Shown one piece after another: positions 15,043-23,664 of a stretch of 40,876 nucleotides of DNA; positions within the stretch are counted from its first letter, which is position 1, and every line of letters begins with the position of its first letter. Below the pieces are notes generated by a model. It was not told where the DNA came from, made no database searches, and saw nothing but the letters and a program-made list of their open reading frames with translations. Source of the DNA: CAZYVU01 sp964651435 (GTDB lineage: Bacteria > Desulfobacterota > Syntrophorhabdia > Syntrophorhabdales > CAYQXL01); the NCBI GenBank assembly GCA_964651435.1, contig CAZYVU010000027.1, positions 1 through 40,876 on the forward strand, written 5' to 3'. The translations under genes and the position numbers were made by a program.

Positions 15043-16823
15043 TGGAAGAATCCGCTTCAACAAGAAGCTTAAGCGGCATCGGAGCGTCATCGGGCATAAC
15101 AGCGGGCAAGGCCTACCTCCTCGAGCGGGGCAAGGTCCCCGTTACCAGGCGCTCCATCAACGCAAGCCGGGTTAACATCGAGGCCAAAAGGTTCCGCAAC
15201 GCCATCAAGGTTGCAGTGGCAGACTTGAACGCCATCAAGGAATCCATTGCCGACGACGACATAAGAAAGCATGCCTTCATTATCGACGCACACATGCTCA
15301 TCCTCCAGGATGACTTTTTCATCAACGCCGTGATCGACACGATCGGCGAGGAGAAGGTCAACGCCGAATGGGCTCTGGACATGGTGGTGTCTCGATTTCT
15401 TGCAAGCTTTGACAAGGTCGAAGACCCGTACCTGCGCGAAAGGGGGCAGGACATCCGCTACGTCCACGAGCGTCTGGCCCGCATCCTCTCAAAGGCGAAG
15501 ACGGCGGAGATCAAGAACAGGGCGATCCCCGGAAAGTCGATTATCGTGGCCCACGACCTTTCGCCCGCCGACACCATACAACTGAACCTGACGAAGGTAT
15601 CCGGCTTCGCCACGGACATCGGCGGACGCACCTCCCACACGTCCATAGTGGCCCGGGCCCTGGAGATTCCTGCGGTCGTCGGCCTTGCCAACATCACGAG
15701 CCTGGTCAAGAGCGGTGATGATCTGATCATTGATGGGGACGGCGGCCTCGTGATCATTAATCCTTCGAAGGAGACCCAGAAGGAGTACGCGGCGAAGCAG
15801 CTCCACCTGAGAAGCCAGCGCAGGGAATTCCTAAAGATCGCCAAGCTCAAATCGGAAACGAAGGATGGTTTTCACATCAGGGTGGGGGCAAACATCGAGC
15901 TCCTCGCAGAGATGGATATCGTCGAGCGATACGGTGCGGCGGGCATCGGCCTCTACCGGACGGAATACATCTATCTGTCGAAGAAGGAGTTGCCGGACGA
16001 AACGGATCATTTCCACATTTACCGGAAGCTCGCCGGAAATACATCACTCCAGTATGTGACCATCCGGACCCTTGACATCGGCGGCGACAAGTTTGCCTCG
16101 CAGATTGAGGTTCCGAAGGAGATGAACCCGGCCATGGGCCTGAGGGCCATCCGGTTTTGTATCCGGGAAATCGACCTTTTTAAGATACAGTTAAAGGGCA
16201 TACTGAGGGCCAGTGCCTTCGGGCCGCTCAAGATCCTCATCCCCATGGTTTCGGGAATCGACGAGGTGAGGAGAACGAAAGAGGTCATCAGGGAGTGCAT
16301 GACTGAGCTTCAGGGCCAGCACGTTCCTTTTAACGAGAATATACCCATCGGTATCATGATCGAAGTGCCTTCGACGTGTATGATCAGCGACCTTCTTGCA
16401 CCGGAGGTCGACTTCTTCAGCATCGGGACCAACGACTTGATACAGTACACGCTGGCCATCGATCGGGTGAACGAGTACGTCTCCTACCTGTACAAGCCGC
16501 TCCACCCGGCCGTGCTCCGCCTTATCAAGAGGACCGTAGAGAGTGCCCATCGCGAGGGCATTCAGGTCGCCGTCTGCGGGGAGATGGCGGGAGAAATGCT
16601 CTACGTGCCCATATTGATGGGCCTGGAGCTGGATGAGCTGAGCATGAACCCCTATTCCATACCGAGGGCAAAGAAGATCGTCAGGGGGCTGGAGCACGGC
16701 TACTGCAAGGAGCTCCTGGAGGAGGTGCTCCTCCAGGATTCGGCCGAGGGCGCCGAGTCGATCTTGAAAAGTGAAATGAGACGGATTTTTCCGGAGGATT
16801 TTGAAGAATCTCTTAAGATATAA
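15042..16823 (+). CDS. ptsI: PTS enzyme I
   Basis: A 593-residue phosphoenolpyruvate-protein phosphotransferase. The N-terminal domain carries the phosphohistidine H199 in GGRTSHTSIVARAL, and the C-terminal TIM barrel shows TEYIYL, RTLDIGGDKF, MGLRAIRF, IPMVSG, SIGTNDLIQY and CGEMAGE. There is no N-terminal GAF domain, so it is the normal EI type rather than EI-Ntr. It takes phosphate from PEP and passes it to HPr and then to the two EIIA proteins. Its ATG overlaps the HPr stop by one base. Confidence 0.95.
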   Translation: MEESASTRSLSGIGASSGITAGKAYLLERGKVPVTRRSINASRVNIEAKRFRNAIKVAVADLNAIKESIADDDIRKHAFIIDAHMLILQDDFFINAVIDTIGEEKVNAEWALDMVVSRFLASFDKVEDPYLRERGQDIRYVHERLARILSKAKTAEIKNRAIPGKSIIVAHDLSPADTIQLNLTKVSGFATDIGGRTSHTSIVARALEIPAVVGLANITSLVKSGDDLIIDGDGGLVIINPSKETQKEYAAKQLHLRSQRREFLKIAKLKSETKDGFHIRVGANIELLAEMDIVERYGAAGIGLYRTEYIYLSKKELPDETDHFHIYRKLAGNTSLQYVTIRTLDIGGDKFASQIEVPKEMNPAMGLRAIRFCIREIDLFKIQLKGILRASAFGPLKILIPMVSGIDEVRRTKEVIRECMTELQGQHVPFNENIPIGIMIEVPSTCMISDLLAPEVDFFSIGTNDLIQYTLAIDRVNEYVSYLYKPLHPAVLRLIKRTVESAHREGIQVAVCGEMAGEMLYVPILMGLELDELSMNPYSIPRAKKIVRGLEHGYCKELLEEVLLQDSAEGAESILKSEMRRIFPEDFEESLKI

Positions 16824-16849
16824 CAATATTGCGACAGAGGAGGCAGACT

Positions 16850-18013
16850 ATGGCAATGAGCAGGTATCTATTTACCTCGGAGTCGGTGGCGGAAGGCCAC
16901 CCCGACAAGGTGGCCGATCAGATTTCCGATGCGGTCCTTGATGCAATTATCGAGCTGGACCCGGCAGCACGGGTGGCCTGTGAGACCTATGTTACTACCG
17001 GGCTTGCGCTGGTGGGCGGGGAGATCACAACAAGCTGTTATGCCAACGTGCCGGAGATCGTCCGGGAGACGGTGAAAGGGATCGGATACAACGACTCCTC
17101 CATGGGCTTCGACTGGGAGACCTGCGCGGTCCTGACGGCCATAGATGAGCAGTCACCGGACATAGCGATGGGCGTCAACGAAAGACCGGACCACGAGCAG
17201 GGGGCCGGCGACCAGGGGCTCATGTTTGGGTATGCCTGCAACGAGACGGCTGAGTTCATGCCCATGCCCATCATGTACGCCCACAAGCTTGTCAAGCGAC
17301 TTGCTGAGGTGCGAAAGACGCGGGCCCTGCCTTTTCTGAGGCCCGACGGAAAGAGCCAGGTCACCGTCGAGTATTTCGATCACAAGCCTATCAGGATCGA
17401 CGCCGTGGTTATTGCCGCCCAGCACAACCCTGATGTCGACATCAGGACGTTGCGGGAGGCCATTACCGAGGAGGTCGTCAGGAAGGTCGTTCCCGAGGAG
17501 TTGATGGACGAGAACACGAAGATCTTCATCAATTCCACGGGCCGTTTTGTCGTAGGAGGACCGAAGGGTGACTGCGGCATGACGGGGAGAAAGATCATCG
17601 TGGATACCTATGGCGGCGTCGGAAGCCATGGCGGCGGGGCCTTCTCCGGCAAAGACCCTTCAAAGGTCGACCGGAGCGCCTCGTATATGGCGCGGTATGT
17701 TGCAAAGAACCTCGTGGCAGCCGGCCTTGCGGACAGGCTGGAGCTCCAGGTCGCATATACGATCGGCGTTGCGGAGCCCGTGTCCGTCATGGTCGATACC
17801 CAGGGAACAGCAAAGATCAGTCCGGACCGGATAGCCGAAATCGTCAGAGAACTGTTCGACTTGAGGCCGCGCAAGATGATAGAGAAGCTTAACCTCTTGA
17901 GACCCATTTATAGGAAGACGGCAGTCTGCGGCCACTTCGGCAGAAACGATCCGGACTTTACGTGGGAGAGCCTCGACATGGTCGAAGCCATCCGGAGGAC
18001 GGCGGGCATCTGA
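16850..18013 (+). CDS. metK: S-adenosylmethionine synthase
   Basis: A 387-residue MetK. The N-terminal SESVAEGHPDKVADQ, the central DQGLMFGYA, the signature GGGAFSGKDPSKVDRS and the C-terminal YGHFGR-like CGHFGRNDPDFTWE are all present. It makes SAM from methionine and ATP. The ATG at 16850 has AGGAGG seven bases upstream; a frame-matched ATG 21 bases earlier lacks one. It follows ptsI closely (26 bases) and is followed by ahcY and a PfkB kinase, forming a methyl-cycle module. Confidence 0.96.
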   Translation: MAMSRYLFTSESVAEGHPDKVADQISDAVLDAIIELDPAARVACETYVTTGLALVGGEITTSCYANVPEIVRETVKGIGYNDSSMGFDWETCAVLTAIDEQSPDIAMGVNERPDHEQGAGDQGLMFGYACNETAEFMPMPIMYAHKLVKRLAEVRKTRALPFLRPDGKSQVTVEYFDHKPIRIDAVVIAAQHNPDVDIRTLREAITEEVVRKVVPEELMDENTKIFINSTGRFVVGGPKGDCGMTGRKIIVDTYGGVGSHGGGAFSGKDPSKVDRSASYMARYVAKNLVAAGLADRLELQVAYTIGVAEPVSVMVDTQGTAKISPDRIAEIVRELFDLRPRKMIEKLNLLRPIYRKTAVCGHFGRNDPDFTWESLDMVEAIRRTAGI

Positions 18014-18056
18014 GGCTCACTTCAGCGGATAACAGCGGGTAAGGAAGGAGGAAAGA

Positions 18057-19382
18057 ATGGAGTATGACGTAAAGGACATAAGCCTTGCCGAAAAAGGCAG
18101 GGAAAAGATCGAGTGGGCCGAACGAAGAATGCCCGTTCTGCGGATCGTGAGGGAGCGCTTTGCAGAGGAAAAGCCTCTGAAAGGGGTAAGAATCGCCTGC
18201 TGTCTCCATGTTACGACGGAGACCGCAAACCTGATGAGGACGCTCAAAGAAGGTGGGGCCGATGTGGTCGTATGCGCCTCCAACCCCCTGAGCACCCAGG
18301 ATGACGTGGCTGCATCGATCGTAAAACACATTAAGGTGCCCACGTTCGCCATCAAGGGAGAAAATGATGTCCGGTACTATGACCACATTGTCAAGTGCCT
18401 GGCCTTTATGCCCAACATCACGATGGACGACGGGGCGGACCTGGTCGGGGCCCTCCACATGATCGCATTTGAGCGTTTCGACGGGCTGCACGATGCGGTG
18501 AGGGGCTGGGTCAAAAAGCTCAAGGCCGGCGAGCGGAAAAAGCTGGTTGACGGCGTCATCGGAGGCTCCGAGGAGACGACGACGGGCGTAATTCGCTTGA
18601 AAAGCATGGAGCAGGAAGGTGTGCTCCGCTTCCCCATTGTTGCCGTAAACGATGCCTTCACAAAGCATATGTTCGACAACCGTTACGGCACGGGGCAAAG
18701 CACCATCGACGGTATACTGAGGTCCACCAACGTGCTCTTTGCCGGGGCCAACTTCGTTGTCGCCGGGTACGGATGGTGCGGCAAGGGCATTGCCATGAGG
18801 GCAAAGGGCCTGAGCGCCAGGGTGATTGTGACGGAGGTGAATCCGCTGAAGGCCCTGGAGGCGAGGATGGACGGATTCGACGTTATGGACATGAAGAGTG
18901 CCGCCCGCGTGGGAGACATCTTCATCACGGCTACGGGCGACATCAGGGTGATCCGGAAGGAACACTTCGCTCTTATGAAGGATGGCGCCATTATCGGAAA
19001 CTCAGGCCACTTTAACGTAGAAATAGATATCCCGGCCCTCGAGGCGATGGCCGAAAGTCAGAGAAAGGTGCGGGAGCTGATGGATGAGTATACGCTTGCC
19101 GACGGGAGGAGGCTCTACCTCCTCGGTGAGGGTCGACTCGTTAATCTTGCCAGTGCCGAAGGGCACCCTTCGGAAGTTATGGACATGAGTTTTGCAAACC
19201 AGGCCTTATGCTCGGAGTATATGTGGCAGAATGGCGGAAGCCTGGAGCGGAAGGTATACGGGGTTCCCGCCGCAATAGACAGCCAGGTGGCGGCCATGAA
19301 ACTCACGTCGTTAGGCATCAGGATCGACAAGCTGACGACGGAGCAAAGGCGGTATCTCGCCTCCTGGGAGATGGGCACATGA
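18057..19382 (+). CDS. ahcY: S-adenosylhomocysteine hydrolase
   Basis: A 441-residue protein. Substrate-binding segments include LHVTTETANLMRTL, CASNPLSTQDD, GGSEETTTGV and NDAFTKHMFDNRYGTGQS; the NAD site is VVAGYGWCGKG; and GNSGHFNVEID and EGHPSEVMDMSFANQ are typical of the C-terminal half. It splits S-adenosylhomocysteine to adenosine and homocysteine. AAGGAGG precedes the ATG. The stop overlaps the ATG of the PfkB kinase (ATGA), which suggests coupled synthesis with an adenosine-using enzyme. Confidence 0.95.
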   Translation: MEYDVKDISLAEKGREKIEWAERRMPVLRIVRERFAEEKPLKGVRIACCLHVTTETANLMRTLKEGGADVVVCASNPLSTQDDVAASIVKHIKVPTFAIKGENDVRYYDHIVKCLAFMPNITMDDGADLVGALHMIAFERFDGLHDAVRGWVKKLKAGERKKLVDGVIGGSEETTTGVIRLKSMEQEGVLRFPIVAVNDAFTKHMFDNRYGTGQSTIDGILRSTNVLFAGANFVVAGYGWCGKGIAMRAKGLSARVIVTEVNPLKALEARMDGFDVMDMKSAARVGDIFITATGDIRVIRKEHFALMKDGAIIGNSGHFNVEIDIPALEAMAESQRKVRELMDEYTLADGRRLYLLGEGRLVNLASAEGHPSEVMDMSFANQALCSEYMWQNGGSLERKVYGVPAAIDSQVAAMKLTSLGIRIDKLTTEQRRYLASWEMGT

Positions 19383-20299
19383 TCAAGCTCCTTGTCGTGG
19401 GTACCGTCGCCTACGATTCCATCGAGACACCTTTCGGAAAGGCGGAAAACGTCCTCGGGGGGTCTGCCCTGCACTTCGCCGGAGCCGCCAGCTTCTTTAC
19501 CGACGTGGGCATGGTTGCGGCCATAGGAGAGGATTTTGACCTTCAGGACATCGCCTACCTGGGGGAGAGAAACGTTGACATGCGGGGCATCAAGGTACAC
19601 CAGGGGCGGACATTCCGGTGGGAGGGCCAGTACGGGTACGATCTCAATCAGGCCGTGACCCTGAAGACGGAGCTAAACGTCATCGAGCGTTACCGCCCCC
19701 ACGTGCCGAAGGAGTGCCGGGAGGCCGACTTCGTTTTCCTGGCCAACATCGATCCGGAATTGCAGGCCCACGTCATCGAGCAGGTGAGGCCTTCGGCCGT
19801 TGTTGCCCTCGACACAATGAACTATTGGATTGAAAGCAAGTACGATGCGCTCATGGAGGTTGTGAAAAAGGTTGACATGCTTGTTATCAATGAGGCAGAG
19901 CTCCGTGAAATGACCAAAGAGCACAGCCTGGTCAAGGCTTCGCGGCAGCTCCTGAAGTGCGGCCCGAGGTGTGTCGTGGCCAAGCGCGGCGAATACGGAG
20001 TGTTCATGATGACGGAGGAAGAGATATTCCTGGCACCAGCCTACCCGCTGGAGGACGTTTTCGACCCTACGGGGGCCGGTGACACCTTTGCTGGAGGGTT
20101 TATGGGGTATCTCGCCAACGTCGGGGATGTTTCTCCCGAAGCGGTGAAGCAGGCCATCATCATGGGCTCCGTCATGGCGTCCTTCAATGTTGAGGATTTC
20201 AGCGTCAGAAGGGTGCGTGGCCTGGCAAACGATGAGATTCGCGAGCGCTACCGCTCCTTTAAGGCCTGCCTCCAGTTTGGGGATGTTGATTTTGGATGA
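19379..20299 (+). CDS. PfkB-family kinase, probably adenosine kinase
   Basis: A 306-residue ribokinase-fold protein. The N-terminal GTVAYDSIETPFG and LGGSALHFAGAA match the PfkB substrate-binding motif, and DVFDPTGAGDTFAGGF is the anion-hole and catalytic Asp signature. The family phosphorylates sugars and nucleosides. Its start is translationally coupled to ahcY, whose reaction is pulled forward only if adenosine is removed, so adenosine kinase is the best guess (inference from context). A ribokinase-like sugar kinase remains possible. Confidence 0.85.
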   Translation: MIKLLVVGTVAYDSIETPFGKAENVLGGSALHFAGAASFFTDVGMVAAIGEDFDLQDIAYLGERNVDMRGIKVHQGRTFRWEGQYGYDLNQAVTLKTELNVIERYRPHVPKECREADFVFLANIDPELQAHVIEQVRPSAVVALDTMNYWIESKYDALMEVVKKVDMLVINEAELREMTKEHSLVKASRQLLKCGPRCVVAKRGEYGVFMMTEEEIFLAPAYPLEDVFDPTGAGDTFAGGFMGYLANVGDVSPEAVKQAIIMGSVMASFNVEDFSVRRVRGLANDEIRERYRSFKACLQFGDVDFG

Positions 20300-20347
20300 G
20301 CCGGGGACCGGGCGGCGGCATCGCATCGGCGAACTGCTCAGGAGGGG

Positions 20348-20435
20348 GTGAGAGGTTTTTCTCGTCTGTAACGCATCTGTTGCCGATCTAAGGGCCAAGC
20401 CTCGACAAGGACCGGGCAATTACGATCACGACGAC
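20348..20435 (+). other. Upstream extension of the NlpC/P60 gene, start unresolved
   Basis: The frame of the NlpC/P60 gene stays open from 20352 and reads FLVCNASVADLRAKP and then YDHDDLRESQ, which looks like the normal N-terminus of this family (compare VADLR-type openings). No ATG, GTG or TTG occurs in this frame before 20436, and a TGA sits at 20349. A GTG at 20348 behind GGAGG reads MRGF and would join the right frame if one base of the five-T run at 20356-20360 were skipped. Either a sequence error, a +1 frameshift or a non-standard start codon is implied. Confidence 0.5.
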
Positions 20436-21311
20436 TTGAGGGAGAGCCAGATTCTCTACAATGAGGTCCTTCTGCCCGTGAGTCGCCGTTCCGGCTGGTT
20501 TCACGTAGAGGCGACGGAGCAGAAGCGGTACGTCGCAGGGATTGGGTGGACCGGCTATTCCGGATGGGTAGCTGCCGGAACGGTCGTTCCCGTGCGGACA
20601 GTGCCGGAGTGCAATTTCACGGTAAGGGCCCCTGTGGCACCCATCTTTGCCGATCCATCGAAAAATAGACGGCCCCTTGCCCTGATTTCCATGGGAACGC
20701 GTTTCGCCTCCACGGGCGACACGGCTGAAGGCGGTAAGCTTCTCGAAGTGAGACTTGCGAGGGGAGGAGCGGCCTGGATAGAGCGGGCGCAGGTAGAGAG
20801 AAGGGGTTTGCGTGAAGAGGAAGAGTCCCTGAGGCAGGGCCTTGTGGCCGCAGCGACCAAGTTTGTGGGATCACCCTATCTTTGGGGTGGAAGGAGCATG
20901 TATATGCCCGAGGCATCGCTCGGCTCGCGGTCGTCCCTTCTTTCCCCCCCTGTCGTAACGGGTGTAGACTGCTCAGGTCTCGTCAGCCTCGTTTTTCGTG
21001 CCTACGGCATAGACCTTCCAAGAAATGCCCATGACCAGTGGCTCTGGGCCGACCCGGTGGAGCCGCGACAGTGCCTCCGGGGAGACCTCTTCTTTTTGAC
21101 CGGGCAGGGCGATCCGCAAACGGTGGTTCACGTCATGCTTTCGGCCGGCGGCGAGGAGATCATTGAGGCGCCCGACACGGGCGGGGCCGTTCGATCAGTC
21201 ACCTTCCAGGAAAGATTCGGACTCACCCGCCAGGCACTCAGTCAGGCAGGGTGGGAAACGGACGGCAGAAAGCTCTACTGTGGTACCGTTATCCCGAGGG
21301 TTCGTGGGTAG
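20436..21311 (+). CDS. NlpC/P60 cysteine peptidase with N-terminal SH3 domains
   Basis: At least 291 residues. The N-terminal half has bacterial SH3-like repeats (GWFHVEATEQKRYV, GWVAAGTVVPV; then VRAPVAPIF). The C-terminal NlpC/P60 domain has SPYLWGGRS, the catalytic Cys in TGVDCSGLVSL (C179 counted from the TTG), the catalytic His in VVHVMLSAG (H232) and IIEAPDTGG. The arrangement is that of YkfC-type gamma-D-glutamyl-diamino-acid endopeptidases that trim murein peptides. The only standard start in frame is a TTG at 20436 without a ribosome-binding site, and homology appears to extend upstream. The neighbouring epimerase gene fits a murein-peptide recycling role. No signal peptide is seen, so it probably acts in the cytoplasm. 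Confidence 0.82.
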   Translation: MRESQILYNEVLLPVSRRSGWFHVEATEQKRYVAGIGWTGYSGWVAAGTVVPVRTVPECNFTVRAPVAPIFADPSKNRRPLALISMGTRFASTGDTAEGGKLLEVRLARGGAAWIERAQVERRGLREEEESLRQGLVAAATKFVGSPYLWGGRSMYMPEASLGSRSSLLSPPVVTGVDCSGLVSLVFRAYGIDLPRNAHDQWLWADPVEPRQCLRGDLFFLTGQGDPQTVVHVMLSAGGEEIIEAPDTGGAVRSVTFQERFGLTRQALSQAGWETDGRKLYCGTVIPRVRG

Positions 21312-21371
21312 GCCGGCGGCGGCCGCTCGGACTCCTGGGGTTCTGTCGTTGACGGGCCGCCCGGGCAGAGA

Positions 21372-22472
21372 TTGGTAACGGTCAGGAGGTTTTCCTTTGT
21401 TCCCGTCACGCGGCCCCTCAAGGTCACCTTCGCCACCACGTTGGGCCGCAAAGATGTACTCAAAAGCTATATCGCCCGCATTGCCCTGTCAGACGGGACG
21501 GAGGGGTTGGGAGAGGTCCCGACGAGCCATGCGGTCAAGGACGAAACCTTTGAGGCTATCGGGACTGCCTTAAGGGACCTGCGGCCGCTGGTGGAAGGCC
21601 TTACGGAAGGGCAGGTGCGGGAAAGACTCGCCCTCCTGCGGAAGCGATATGCTCGTTTTCCCATGACCCTGGCGGGCCTCGAAACGGCCCTTTTTCGTGC
21701 CTTCCTCTTTTCGAAAGGCCTGACCGAATATACGTTTTGGGGGGTTGAGCGCCCGTCCATCGAATCGGACATTACCATCCCCCTGCTCCCTGACGAAGGG
21801 GTGATGGGCCGATGGGTTCAGCGGGCCCTGCGGGCCGGCTTCAGATGCCTCAAGGTAAAGATGGGCGGCGTGCCGGAGACGGACAAACGGTCACTCGACA
21901 TTATTCGGCAAGCCGTTGGCCGGAATGAGAATGCGGTTCGGCTTCGGCTTGACGGCAACCAGGGTTTTTCAGTCGGGACCTTTCTCGCCTTTTGCGATTT
22001 CCTGGCGGAGAAAGGGTATCCCGTTGAGCTTTTCGAGCAGCCCCTTCCCAAAGAGGACCTGAAAGGGCTGAAAAAGATTAGAGGCCGCACGCCCTTTCCC
22101 ATCATTCTCGATGAGGCCGTCTTTACTTCGGAAGAGTTACGCCGTGTACTGGATGCAGGGACCTGCGAGGGCGTCAACATCAAGATCGCCAAGAGTGGTT
22201 TGCAGGAAGCGGCACAAATCCACGCGCTTGCCCGGCAGGCCGGCATCAGGATTATGATGGGCTGCATGACGGAGACTATGGTCGGCCTATCTGCTGCCAT
22301 CTATTTTGCGGCCGGACGAGGCGGCATCGACTTCATCGACCTTGATGCCATCCATTTCCTGCACCACCGTCGGCGCTTTGGCAACATTATGATCGATGGA
22401 CCGGCGTACGTCCTCAAGGACGCCGCGGTGCCTTTTTGCGACGGCCTTCCGACGCCGACTCCCGGCAAGTGA
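21372..22472 (+). CDS. Dipeptide epimerase (L-Ala-D/L-Glu epimerase type), enolase superfamily
   Basis: A 366-residue muconate-lactonising-type enolase-superfamily protein. Catalytic elements are KVK at 161-163, metal ligands D194 (RLDGNQG), E222 (LFEQP) and D247 (ILDEAV), and K271 in NIKIAKSG; GCMTET and FIDLDA follow. This set matches L-Ala-D/L-Glu epimerases, which convert the murein-derived dipeptide for reuse. It lies right after an NlpC/P60 peptidase that would generate such dipeptides. A TTG at 21372 is the assumed start; no strong ribosome-binding site is visible. The 3' end overlaps the convergent xseA by 59 bases. Confidence 0.85.
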   Translation: MVTVRRFSFVPVTRPLKVTFATTLGRKDVLKSYIARIALSDGTEGLGEVPTSHAVKDETFEAIGTALRDLRPLVEGLTEGQVRERLALLRKRYARFPMTLAGLETALFRAFLFSKGLTEYTFWGVERPSIESDITIPLLPDEGVMGRWVQRALRAGFRCLKVKMGGVPETDKRSLDIIRQAVGRNENAVRLRLDGNQGFSVGTFLAFCDFLAEKGYPVELFEQPLPKEDLKGLKKIRGRTPFPIILDEAVFTSEELRRVLDAGTCEGVNIKIAKSGLQEAAQIHALARQAGIRIMMGCMTETMVGLSAAIYFAAGRGGIDFIDLDAIHFLHHRRRFGNIMIDGPAYVLKDAAVPFCDGLPTPTPGK

Positions 22473-23664
22473 CTACGGCACCCAGAGCGCCTTCGTCGAG
22501 GGTGATCCGCAGGTCCTCACCGTCGCCGACGGAGGCCGCACTGGTAATAATCTCACCTGTCGATGCCCGGGCGGTAATGCTGTAGCCTCTTTTGAGGATG
22601 TTGGCCGGATTGAGGTCGTCGAGGCGCTGGCGAAGGCCTTCGAGGCCCTTTGCGTGCCCTATGCGGTAGAGCGCCATAGCTGAGATAAGGCGGTTCGCAA
22701 GCTCATCCACGTAAAGCCGGTGGGATGCGAAGAGATCCTTCCGGTCCCGCAAGGCGAGCACCTGGCCGTAAAGGGAAAGCCTGGCCTTCTCCAGCAGGTT
22801 ACGCAGAAAGGACTGGAGCCGGACCCTGAATTCGCTGACCACCGATCTCAGCTCTTCCCTGTCTTTGACCACCATATCGGCGGCCGCCGTGGGGGTGGGC
22901 GCCCGTGCGTCGGCCGTAAAATCGGCGATCGTATAGTCAATCTCGTGACCGACGCCGGAGACGACCGGTATTCTTGATGCTGAGATGGCCCGTGCAACGA
23001 TTTCCTCGTTGAAGGGCGCAAGGTCTTCGGGGGATCCGCCGCCGCGGGCCACGATGATCACGTCGACGTCGCCGCTGCCGTTGAAGTAGCCGAGGGCATC
23101 GACGATATCCTGGGGGGCCGCCTCTCCCTGCACCCTCACGGGATAGATGAGCACAGGTATGTTGTCGAACTTTCTTGCCAGAACCTTGAGCATATCGCGC
23201 ACGGCTGCTCCCGCCGGTGATGTGACCATGCCGATGCGCGAGGGGAGGAAGGGTAGCGGTTTTTTTCTCGCCGTGTCGAAGAGCCCTTCGAGAAGAAGTT
23301 TCTGTTTGAGTCGCTCAAACTTGATCTGCAGGAGTCCCAGCCCCTTGAGCTCGACCATGTCGACGATGAGTTGGTACTCCCCCCGTTTCTCGTAGACATC
23401 AACGCGACCCCTGCAGAGCACCGCAACGCCCTCTGTGAGAAGGCCATCGCCGAGCCTGCCGGTAGCGTTGAACATGACGGCCCGTATGGTGGCCGATTCG
23501 TCTTTCAGTGTAAAGTAAAGGTGGCCCGAAGGATAAAACTTGGGGTTCGAGACCTCGCCCTGGACAACGACGTCTCTAAATTGGGCAGCTATTGCCTGCC
23601 GAATCCGGGAGGTCAAACCCGATACGGTGTAAACCTCCGCCAACCATGAGGGCCTGTCGGCCAT
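22414..23664 (-). CDS. xseA: Exodeoxyribonuclease VII large subunit
   Basis: A 416-residue XseA. The N-terminal OB fold (VYTVSGLTSRIRQ, VVVQGEVSN, GHLYFTLKDE) precedes the catalytic domain with IGMVTSPAGAAVRDML, VIIVARGGGSPEDLAPFNEE, PVVSGVGHEIDYTIADF and ADARAPTPTAAAD. The C-terminal part contains LNPANILKRGYSI. The enzyme degrades single-stranded DNA together with XseB, whose gene is not in the window on the transcribed side. The ATG follows the thiC stop with no gap (TAGATG), so it is the last gene of the thiamin operon. The 3' end overlaps the epimerase gene tail-to-tail. Confidence 0.95.
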   Translation of the reverse strand: MADRPSWLAEVYTVSGLTSRIRQAIAAQFRDVVVQGEVSNPKFYPSGHLYFTLKDESATIRAVMFNATGRLGDGLLTEGVAVLCRGRVDVYEKRGEYQLIVDMVELKGLGLLQIKFERLKQKLLLEGLFDTARKKPLPFLPSRIGMVTSPAGAAVRDMLKVLARKFDNIPVLIYPVRVQGEAAPQDIVDALGYFNGSGDVDVIIVARGGGSPEDLAPFNEEIVARAISASRIPVVSGVGHEIDYTIADFTADARAPTPTAAADMVVKDREELRSVVSEFRVRLQSFLRNLLEKARLSLYGQVLALRDRKDLFASHRLYVDELANRLISAMALYRIGHAKGLEGLRQRLDDLNPANILKRGYSITARASTGEIITSAASVGDGEDLRITLDEGALGAVVTCRESASEGRRKKAPRRP

